6,118 nucleotides of DNA from Pseudomonadota bacterium (GTDB lineage: Bacteria; Desulfobacterota; Desulfovibrionia; Desulfovibrionales; Desulfovibrionaceae). The position numbers were made by a program, and so were the translations under genes. The DNA is taken from contig JAFABC010000312.1 in assembly GCA_023426275.1 (NCBI GenBank), positions 1 through 6,118 on the forward strand, given 5' to 3'. The notes below the pieces were generated by a model. It made no database searches. It was not told the DNA's origin and saw only the letters and a program-made list of their open reading frames with translations. This document shows positions 1 through 5,451 of this stretch, piece after piece (within the stretch, counting starts at the first letter, position 1; each line of letters begins with the position of its first letter).

Positions 1-4
1 CATC

Positions 5-28
5 ATGCCCCCCGGCCGCCGGAGGCAT
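5..28 (-). repeat. Imperfect inverted repeat downstream of the cyclase gene
   Basis: The arms are ATGCCCCCCGG (5-15) and CCGGAGGCAT (19-28) around a 3-base CCG loop. On the minus strand, the transcript of the cyclase gene, they pair as about ten base pairs with one G-U wobble and one bulged G. The element begins 20 bases after the cyclase stop codon, so it could be part of its 3' end or a terminator, but any T-tract would lie beyond the window edge and cannot be checked. GCCTCCGGCGGCC-type sequences recur between genes in Desulfovibrionaceae as far as I recall, so it may be a dispersed repeat copy; this is recollection, not shown here. Confidence 0.45.
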
Positions 29-48
29 CTTCTCCCCGGTCGGCGCGT

Positions 49-1305
49 TCAGTCCGCCCGGACGACCTTGTTGCGGCCGGTGCGTTTGGCTTTGTAGAGG
101 GCTGCGTCGGCGGCGGCGAGCATGGCGTCGACCGAGGCGGCGGGCTGGTCGCACAGGCCGATGCTGATGGTGACGCCGATGTTGGTCTTGCCGGCCTTGG
201 CCTTGGAGCGCTCGATGCTGTTGCGCAGGTCGTTGAACACGGCCATGGCCTGCGCGCCCTGGAGCCCCGTGGCCATGACGCAGAATTCCTCGCCGCCGAG
301 CCGGGCCACGAGGTCGTGGCCGCGAAAGCGGTTGGTCAGCCCCTGGGCCACGTGCTTGAGGACTTCGTCGCCCACGGCATGGCCGTAGGTGTCGTTGACG
401 TTTTTGAAGTGGTCGATATCGACCATGGCCAGGGTCATGGTCTCCACGCCCTGGCGGCAGCGATCGCAGAGCGTGCGGGCCGCGTCGAAGAAATGGCGGC
501 GGTTGTAGAGCCCGGTCAGGGGGTCGCGGATGGAGGTCTCGCGCAGCTTCTGGATGTATTCGAGCATCTCCAGGTTCTGGGTGACCCGGCAGTAGAACTC
601 TTCACTGGAAAAGGGCTTGTTGAGAAAATCGTTGGCCCCGTTCTTGATGAACCGGGCGGAGAGGATGGTGTTGCCGTAGGCGGAGATGCCGATGACGGCC
701 AGATCCTCCTTGCGCCGCTGCCGACGGATGTGCCGGGTCAGCTCCACGCCGTCCATGCCGGGCATGAAATAGTCGGTGATGACGACCTTGATCTCGGGAT
801 GCCTGTCCAGGGCGGCCAGGACGCTGGCGCCGTCTTCGGCCTCGTGCACGATGAATTCGTGGGCCGTGAGCAGGCGCACCAGATGGTTGCGCACGGTCTG
901 GGAGTCGTCGGCCACCAGAATGTGGACGAATTTGTTGCGCGAGATGCGGCGCACCAGCGAGGCGAGGTAGTCGAGGCTGTCGGGGGATTCCTTGGACACG
1001 TAGTCCACGACCTTCTTGGCCCAGATGCGGTCGCGGATATCCGACTCCAGGTCGCCGGTGAAGACGATGGCCGGGATGCCCTTGGAAATGACGTAATCCA
1101 CGATCAGCCCGTCCGCGGCGTCGGGCAGGTGCAGGTCGAGCAGGGCGACGAAATAGGTGTGGTGGTCGGGATTGTCTTCGAGGAGGTAGCGGGCTTCCTC
1201 GAAATTCGAGGCCCAGCAGGTGTCAAAGAAGAGTTCGTCCTCGATCTTGCGAATAAGGAGTCTGGCAAAGACCTTGCTATCTTCGACGATCAGTACTTTG
1301 TCCAT
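49..1305 (-). CDS. Response regulator with two receiver domains and a GGDEF diguanylate cyclase domain (PleD-like)
   Basis: This 418-residue cytoplasmic protein is predicted to make cyclic di-GMP from two GTP under phosphorelay control. REC1 (about 1-120) has the acidic pair E8/D9, phosphoacceptor D57 in LLDLHLP, T83 and K105. REC2 (about 127-245) has D133/D134, D178 in ITDYFMPGMDG, S208 and K230 in LNKPF. A short helical linker (about 246-258) leads to the GGDEF domain (about 259-418), with DPLTGLYNRR at 261-270, metal-ligand D296 in DIDHF, and the active-site loop GGEEF at 337-341. RGHD at 328-331, five residues before GGEEF, matches the inhibitory I-site RxxD, so product feedback is expected. 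The order REC-REC-GGDEF is that of Caulobacter PleD, but both receivers keep their key residues here. The reading frame stays open almost 300 residues upstream; I chose this ATG because the REC fold starts right at KVLIVED. No clear Shine-Dalgarno precedes it. It is transcribed divergently from the secreted protein and kinase genes, the latter a possible phosphodonor. Confidence 0.93.
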   Translation of the reverse strand: MDKVLIVEDSKVFARLLIRKIEDELFFDTCWASNFEEARYLLEDNPDHHTYFVALLDLHLPDAADGLIVDYVISKGIPAIVFTGDLESDIRDRIWAKKVVDYVSKESPDSLDYLASLVRRISRNKFVHILVADDSQTVRNHLVRLLTAHEFIVHEAEDGASVLAALDRHPEIKVVITDYFMPGMDGVELTRHIRRQRRKEDLAVIGISAYGNTILSARFIKNGANDFLNKPFSSEEFYCRVTQNLEMLEYIQKLRETSIRDPLTGLYNRRHFFDAARTLCDRCRQGVETMTLAMVDIDHFKNVNDTYGHAVGDEVLKHVAQGLTNRFRGHDLVARLGGEEFCVMATGLQGAQAMAVFNDLRNSIERSKAKAGKTNIGVTISIGLCDQPAASVDAMLAAADAALYKAKRTGRNKVVRAD

Positions 1306-1338
1306 GTGGGAACGACCGGGGCCGGGGGGATGGGCGGC

Positions 1339-1368
1339 AATATAGTCGTGGCCCGCGCAAAAAGCCAG
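1339..1368 (-). promoter_or_regulatory. Candidate sigma70 promoter for the cyclase gene
   Basis: Read on the minus strand, TATATT (1339-1344) is a good -10 box in an otherwise very GC-rich stretch. CTGGCT (1363-1368) is a weak -35 at 18-base spacing. Transcription would start near 1332, leaving a leader of about 27 bases before the ATG at 1305. The evidence is sequence resemblance only. Confidence 0.35.
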
Positions 1369-1398
1369 CCGCCGCCGTGTCATTTTGACCGACGCGTC

Positions 1399-1428
1399 TT
1401 GCGTTTGGCGGCCATGCAACGCTAAAGT
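1399..1428 (+). promoter_or_regulatory. Weak candidate promoter for the secreted protein and kinase genes
   Basis: TTGCGT (1399-1404) and TAAAGT (1423-1428), 18 bases apart, match the sigma70 boxes only partly (three and four of six). An imperfect inverted repeat, GCGTT...AACGC (1401-1422) with inner arms TGG/CCA, overlaps this pair and could be an operator. An A-run follows at 1432-1438. Nothing better was found in the 150-base divergent region for this direction, so the call is tentative. Confidence 0.25.
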
Positions 1429-1444
1429 GCGAAAAAAATGTTGC

Positions 1445-1451
1445 AAGGAGG
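1445..1451 (+). promoter_or_regulatory. Ribosome binding site deciding the start of the secreted protein
   Basis: AAGGAGG ends four bases before the ATG at 1456. An in-frame ATG at 1438 lies upstream of this site and would place the Shine-Dalgarno inside the coding region, so the start at 1456 is preferred. It also gives a clean signal peptide. Confidence 0.8.
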
Positions 1452-1455
1452 GGCT

Positions 1456-2079
1456 ATGCGTGTGTGGGTGATGCTTGTGTCGTGTCTGCTGGCCGTTGCG
1501 ATGGGGATGCCGGCCCAGGCAAAGGAGGCGGCGTCTTTTGCGGGAACGCCTTTTGGGACGCCAAGAACGTCCCTGCCGTCGTTTATGACGCTCAAAACCG
1601 TCGGCCATGTGAGCTACGCGGTCAATCTCAACGAACGCTATCAGGTGGACGGCCGCACGCCGGTGGTGTTTTACGGTTTTGCCGACGGTCGGTTGTTCGC
1701 GGCCTATGTGAAGCTTGACGGCGTGATCAGTCCCGAGGCCATGATCAAACGGCTGGTGGCCACCTATGGCCGGCCGCAGATCACGATTGAAAGCGGTGTC
1801 AGGATTCTGCGCTGGCGCAAGGGCGATTTGAAGGTGAAGCTGAAAAGCGATCCGAGCGCCGGCTCGCTCAAACTCGGCTACTATTCCATTGCCTATGGCA
1901 CGCCGGCGGCCCGGAGCCTGCCCGCTCCGGACAGCATCGACATGGACGAGCTGGCCCGGATGTACGAGAAGGACAAGATCGCCAAGGGTGTGAAAGTGCC
2001 CGATTCGACCGCGCGTCAAAGGAAGTTGCCGCATGACGGCAGTATCGCCAATCCGCTTGGCCCGATCATTGGCCAGTGA
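1456..2079 (+). CDS. Small secreted (periplasmic) protein of unknown function
   Basis: I do not recognise this 207-residue protein. Residues 1-22 are a typical signal peptide: a short basic start, a hydrophobic stretch (LVSCLLAVAMGM) and an AQA cleavage site before K23. C10 sits too early to be a lipobox. The mature part begins with FAGTPFGTP (28-36), has alternating polar/hydrophobic segments suggesting beta strands (about 50-90 and 108-148), and a helix with ISPEAMIKRLVATYGRP (91-107). The L..YG.P pattern is common in small uncharacterised periplasmic proteins of proteobacteria. The C-terminal third (about 155-207) is charged, proline-containing and probably flexible. There are no catalytic motifs and no further membrane segment. 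Its base composition looks a little less GC-rich than the neighbours by eye. Its last 15 codons overlap the start of the histidine kinase, so the two are almost certainly co-transcribed, which hints at a shared signalling role, for example an envelope input. That role is inference. Confidence 0.85.
   Translation: MRVWVMLVSCLLAVAMGMPAQAKEAASFAGTPFGTPRTSLPSFMTLKTVGHVSYAVNLNERYQVDGRTPVVFYGFADGRLFAAYVKLDGVISPEAMIKRLVATYGRPQITIESGVRILRWRKGDLKVKLKSDPSAGSLKLGYYSIAYGTPAARSLPAPDSIDMDELARMYEKDKIAKGVKVPDSTARQRKLPHDGSIANPLGPIIGQ
2018..2025 (+). promoter_or_regulatory. Ribosome binding site for the kinase, inside the upstream gene
   Basis: AAAGGAAG ends seven bases before the ATG at 2033 and lies within the coding sequence of the secreted protein. 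It supports starting the kinase at 2033 despite the 47-base gene overlap, and suggests translational coupling. Confidence 0.7.
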
Positions 2080-4639
2080 GGGCGCAACCGTCTTAACGGG
2101 GGAGCCCTCGCGCACCCTGGTCGAGGCCGCCTCCCTGGGCGTGGCCGTGCTGGACGGCGATCGCCGGTTCCTGCGCGGCAACGCCCTGGGGCGTCGCACG
2201 CTGGGGCAGGCCGAGGCGGCCGCCTGCCATGCCGTGCTCTTTCACCGCGACGCCCCCTGCCCGGACTGTCCCCTGGGCGGCGGGCGGGAGGCGCGAAGCG
2301 CCGCCCAGGCCGCCTGCGCCCCGTACGCCTCCGACGCCGCCGGCCGACCGGCGGGCGTGGTCGCCGCGTTTTGCAATCCCTTCCGCTTCTCCGAGGCCAG
2401 CCGTCTGGGCGGCGTGTTGGAATATGTCGTGTCGGCCGTGTTCGTGGTCGACCGGGAGTTCCGGCTGCGTTTCGTCAACCGGGCCTTCGAACGGCTGCTC
2501 GGCCGGGAGCGCACGGCGCTTTTGGACCGCCCCATGTCCGAGGTGGCCGGGCCGGAGCATTTTGCCCGCTTCGCCGCCCTGGCCCGCGAGACCATCGCCC
2601 GCAACGCCCCCCGGGAAAGCGAAATCCGCCTTGCCGCCAACGACGTGGAGCGCACCTTTCTGGCCACGTATGTTCCCCTGGCCGACGCCTTCGGCGAGGT
2701 GGAGGCGGTCTGCGGCATGCTCACGGAAATCACGGCCCACCGTCTGGCCGAGCGCGAGCTCGACGTGGCCAGACGGCGCTATCAGGCCATGGTCGAGGAC
2801 CAGACCGAGATGGTGGTGCACCTGGACGCCCGGCTGCGCCGGCTGTTCGTCAACCGGGCGGCGGCGAACCTTTCCGGGCGGCCGCCGGAGGCGCTGCTTG
2901 GCGCGGTGTTCCTGGAACGTCTGCCCGCCGAAGAGGGAATGCGCCTGCGGCGGCGCATCCTGTCCCTGACCCCGGACGCGCCGGTGGCGGAGTTGCGGCA
3001 CCTGATCACCCTGGCCGAGGACGACGTGCGCTGCCTGACCTGGACCGTGCGGGCCATTTTCGACGCCAGCGGCCGCGTGGACGGCTACCACGCCACCGGA
3101 CGCGACATCACGGCCTCCTGGCGCATGGAGCGGGAACTCGTCAAAAGCGAGGCCAAATACCGGGATATTTTCGAGAATTCAGCGGAAGGCATCTTCCAGT
3201 TCGATCCGGCCGGGGCCATGGTGGGCTGCAACCCGGCCCTGGCCCGCATCCTGGGCTATGCCGACGTGGCCGACGCCCTGCGCGAGCAGGGGGATCTGTT
3301 CAGCCGCATTCAGGCCCGGCAGCGGGATCGGCTGGAGTTTTTGCGGTTGCTCGCCCGGCACGGCCGGGTGTTCGATTTCGAGATGCAGGTGGTGCGCCGC
3401 GACGGGCGCACGGTCTGGCTGTCGATCAACGCCCGGGCCGTGCTCGACGAGGAGGGACGGCTGGCCCGGGTGGAAGGCGCGGCCCGCGACATCACCGACC
3501 GCAAGCGGGCCGAGGACGAGCGTATGCTGCTCGTTTCCGCCGTGGACCAGAGCGCCGAGGGGCTGGTCATCGTCAGCCGGGATTTCAAGCTCGAATACGC
3601 CAACCCGGCCTTCGCCCAGATTGTCGGCGGCGGGCAGGGGGCGGCGGGCGCGGCCGACCTTGGCGCTTCCGTGGAGACGTTTCTCGGCGATTCGGTGCGC
3701 AAGATGCTCTCCCTTGGCCTGCGCTGGTCCGGCCGGGTGCGCCTCACGCGGGCCGATGGCCAGGAAGCCGTGATGGACACGCTCATTTCCCCGGTGCGCG
3801 ACGCCTCGGGGCAGATCGCCAATTCCATCCTGCTCGTGCGCGACATGACCTATGAAATGGGCCTGGAAAAGCGCCTGCGCCAGGTGGAAAAGCTCGAAGC
3901 CATCGGCGTGCTGGCCGGTGGCGTGGCCCATGACTTCAACAACATCCTGACGCCCATCCTGCTCAACACCGAGATGATCCTGGCCGACATTCCCTGGCGG
4001 GACCCCCTGCGAAAACCCCTGGCCGACGTGGTCCGGGCCTCGGAGCGGGCTCGGGATCTGGTGCGCCAGCTGCTCACCTTCAGCCGGCAGGGCGAGCTGA
4101 CCGTGGGGCCGCTGCCGCTCAATTCCCTGGTCAAGGAGACCATCAAGCTGATCCGGGGCATGGTGGACGGACGCATCGACATCCGGTCGCGCATTTCCGA
4201 GTTGGCCCTGACCATCGAGGCCGATCCGGCCCAGATCCATCAGGTCATCACCAACCTGTGCATGAACGCCGCCCAGGCCATGCCCGGGGGCGGCGTCATG
4301 GAAGTGGGGCTTGCGGCCGTGCCGGAACCGCCCCGGCCCACGGGCGCGGGCATCGCCGCCGGCACGCCCCAGCCCGATCTGGCCGAGGGGCCGTACGCGC
4401 GCCTGTGGGTGTCCGACACCGGGCATGGCATGGCCCCGGACATCTGCGAACGCATCTTCGAGCCCTTTTTCACCACCAAGCGGCCGGGGCAGGGCACCGG
4501 CATGGGGCTCGCCGCCGTGCACGGCATCGTCAAGGGCTGTAGCGGCACGGTCGTGGTCACCAGCGCCGTGGGCCGGGGCAGCCTGTTCGAGGTCTTTTTG
4601 CCGCTGATTCCCCGGCCGGGCGCGGCCGCGGTCAGTTGA
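2033..4639 (+). CDS. Soluble multi-PAS sensor histidine kinase
   Basis: This 868-residue protein should autophosphorylate on histidine in response to a cytoplasmic signal and pass the phosphate to a response regulator. No membrane segment or signal peptide is visible. An N-terminal PAS-like region (about 28-118) contains C65, C76 and C79 (Cx10CxxC), a possible metal or redox site. Four more PAS modules follow at about 124-245, 250-365, 372-493 and 497-607; several end in the usual PAC-type tail (GRDIT, ARDITDRK). The dimerisation domain (about 612-682) has phosphoacceptor H633 in VAHDFNN, the HDFNN-type H-box. The ATPase domain (about 695-860) has N745 in the N-box, D795 in DTGHGM (G1), FEPFFTTK (809-816, F-box) and GTGMGL (821-826, G2). 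All catalytic boxes are intact. There is no C-terminal receiver, so the partner must be separate; the divergent two-receiver cyclase is the nearest candidate. Its 3' end overlaps the convergent dipeptidase gene by 8 bases and has no terminator. The signal sensed is unknown. Confidence 0.94.
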   Translation: MTAVSPIRLARSLASEGATVLTGEPSRTLVEAASLGVAVLDGDRRFLRGNALGRRTLGQAEAAACHAVLFHRDAPCPDCPLGGGREARSAAQAACAPYASDAAGRPAGVVAAFCNPFRFSEASRLGGVLEYVVSAVFVVDREFRLRFVNRAFERLLGRERTALLDRPMSEVAGPEHFARFAALARETIARNAPRESEIRLAANDVERTFLATYVPLADAFGEVEAVCGMLTEITAHRLAERELDVARRRYQAMVEDQTEMVVHLDARLRRLFVNRAAANLSGRPPEALLGAVFLERLPAEEGMRLRRRILSLTPDAPVAELRHLITLAEDDVRCLTWTVRAIFDASGRVDGYHATGRDITASWRMERELVKSEAKYRDIFENSAEGIFQFDPAGAMVGCNPALARILGYADVADALREQGDLFSRIQARQRDRLEFLRLLARHGRVFDFEMQVVRRDGRTVWLSINARAVLDEEGRLARVEGAARDITDRKRAEDERMLLVSAVDQSAEGLVIVSRDFKLEYANPAFAQIVGGGQGAAGAADLGASVETFLGDSVRKMLSLGLRWSGRVRLTRADGQEAVMDTLISPVRDASGQIANSILLVRDMTYEMGLEKRLRQVEKLEAIGVLAGGVAHDFNNILTPILLNTEMILADIPWRDPLRKPLADVVRASERARDLVRQLLTFSRQGELTVGPLPLNSLVKETIKLIRGMVDGRIDIRSRISELALTIEADPAQIHQVITNLCMNAAQAMPGGGVMEVGLAAVPEPPRPTGAGIAAGTPQPDLAEGPYARLWVSDTGHGMAPDICERIFEPFFTTKRPGQGTGMGLAAVHGIVKGCSGTVVVTSAVGRGSLFEVFLPLIPRPGAAAVS

Positions 4640-5291
4640 GCGGCACGTCGAGCAGTTCGTAGCCCTGCCAGCCCGGGCCGTCGAAATGCCACCATTCCGA
4701 GGCCAGCGGCTCGAAGCCCTGCTTTTGCATGGCCGCTTCCAGCTTCCTGGAATTTTCGCGGGCGGCCTTGTCGCCGCCGGTGTAATTGCGCCGGGCCTTT
4801 TCGGTGAAATCGTCGAAGCCCGACGGCATGGGCAGCGCGTTGCCGGCGGCGTCGACCAGGGTCAGGTCCACGGCCGCGCCCCGGTTGTGCTTGGACCCGG
4901 ACACCGGCTTGCCGTTTTTCTCCACGGGCTTGGCCACCCAATCCTCGTCAGGCACCAGGGCCCAGAATTTTTGCTGGATGGAAAAGGGCCGGTAGCAGTC
5001 GTAGACCTTGAGGCCCAACCCCTCTTTTTTCAGATCGGCCTGGACCCGGGCCAGCCGTTTGGCCACATCCTCGCGCAAAAAACAGCGGGCCGCCGGATAG
5101 ACGGCCACGTGGGTGAAATTGTCGGGCGTGGCGTAACGGATGTCGAGCTTGAGGTCCGGGATGAGGGTGGTCACGTCCACGAGGCCGGCGGCCTCGGGCG
5201 TGGCCGGTCCCGCGGATGATTTGGCCCGGGCCACGGCGGGCAGGGCGAGCAGCAGGAAAAGGACGAGGCAGACGGTCGGACGGGACGGCAT
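4632..5291 (-). CDS. ddpX: Secreted D-alanyl-D-alanine dipeptidase (VanX/DdpX family, peptidase M15D)
   Basis: This 219-residue zinc peptidase is predicted to split D-Ala-D-Ala into D-alanine (EC 3.4.13.22). Residues 1-23 form a signal peptide ending ARA, so the enzyme should act in the periplasm, like Salmonella PcgL and unlike cytoplasmic VanX. VanX landmarks are all present: YDCYRP with R101 (the VanX R71 position), SKHNRGAAVDLTL with zinc ligands H135 and D142, and SEWWHF with catalytic base E199 and zinc ligand H202. RYATPDNFT (52-60) near the start of the mature protein is also family-typical. The start at 5291 is set by a strong AGGAGG; an in-frame ATG at 5396 has no ribosome site and would bury the signal peptide. 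No vanA or vanH ligase/reductase partners lie nearby, so the role is more likely peptidoglycan turnover or D-alanine recycling than glycopeptide resistance. The gene is convergent with the kinase and divergent from tpx. The exact substrate (free dipeptide or another D-Ala-ended peptide) is inferred from family. Confidence 0.9.
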   Translation of the reverse strand: MPSRPTVCLVLFLLLALPAVARAKSSAGPATPEAAGLVDVTTLIPDLKLDIRYATPDNFTHVAVYPAARCFLREDVAKRLARVQADLKKEGLGLKVYDCYRPFSIQQKFWALVPDEDWVAKPVEKNGKPVSGSKHNRGAAVDLTLVDAAGNALPMPSGFDDFTEKARRNYTGGDKAARENSRKLEAAMQKQGFEPLASEWWHFDGPGWQGYELLDVPLN

Positions 5292-5297
5292 GGCGAT

Positions 5298-5303
5298 CCT
5301 CCT
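5298..5303 (-). promoter_or_regulatory. Ribosome binding site of the dipeptidase
   Basis: A perfect AGGAGG on the minus strand, six bases before the ATG at 5291, decides this start over the longer open frame. Confidence 0.85.
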
Positions 5304-5313
5304 TTTGCGGGGA

Positions 5314-5341
5314 ACCATGCCGGCGGGGCCGGCAAAGTCAA
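5314..5341 (-). promoter_or_regulatory. Candidate promoter for the dipeptidase
   Basis: On the minus strand, TTGACT (5336-5341) is a good -35 match, but the -10 at 16-base spacing, CATGGT (5314-5319), is poor. Transcription would start near 5307, giving a short leader that just contains the ribosome binding site. Confidence 0.35.
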
Positions 5342-5370
5342 GGGCTTCCTCTCCCGCCCGGGCCTCCTGG

Positions 5371-5399
5371 TTGACGCGGGGCCGCGCAAGGTCCATAAC
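5371..5399 (+). promoter_or_regulatory. Sigma70-type promoter for tpx
   Basis: TTGACG (5371-5376) and CATAAC (5394-5399) are separated by exactly 17 bases and match five and four of the six consensus bases. The predicted start near 5406 gives a leader of about 46 bases. This is the best promoter in the window. A small stem-loop, GTCGT/ACGAC (5408-5424, 7-base loop), would form at the 5' end of the mRNA; its function, if any, is unknown. Confidence 0.6.
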
Positions 5400-5436
5400 A
5401 TGAAACTGTCGTCTTCAAAACGACGCATCACCCCAC

Positions 5437-5442
5437 AGGAGG
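5437..5442 (+). promoter_or_regulatory. Ribosome binding site of tpx
   Basis: AGGAGG lies nine bases before the ATG at 5452 and fixes this as the start of tpx. Confidence 0.8.
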
Positions 5443-5451
5443 AACGCGCTC

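Noticed and set aside
1406..1420. Sigma54 promoter-like TTGGC...TGCA
   Set aside because: Only seven bases separate GG and GC, whereas sigma54 sites need ten.
316..1425. Long plus-strand open frame (369 codons) opposite the cyclase gene
   Set aside because: It is the mirror of the receiver/GGDEF gene in GC-rich DNA: Val/Gly/Asp/His-rich, with no domain, ribosome site or motif. The minus-strand gene has clear catalytic motifs.
1306..2199. N-terminal extension of the cyclase frame up to 2199
   Set aside because: The extra 298 residues are basic, low-complexity and antisense to the secreted protein. The receiver fold begins exactly at the ATG at 1305.
3179..4522. Long minus-strand open frame (447 codons) opposite the kinase
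   Set aside because: It lies wholly within the kinase with its intact H, N, G1, F and G2 boxes. The antisense product is His/Gly/Pro-rich and unlike any family.
4632..5291. Glycopeptide resistance (vanX) gene
   Set aside because: The VanX motifs are present, but there is a signal peptide and no vanH, vanA, vanR or vanS-like context. A general dipeptidase fits better.
5292..5396. Upstream start for the dipeptidase at 5396
   Set aside because: It has no ribosome site and would bury the signal peptide. AGGAGG at 5298-5303 fits the start at 5291.
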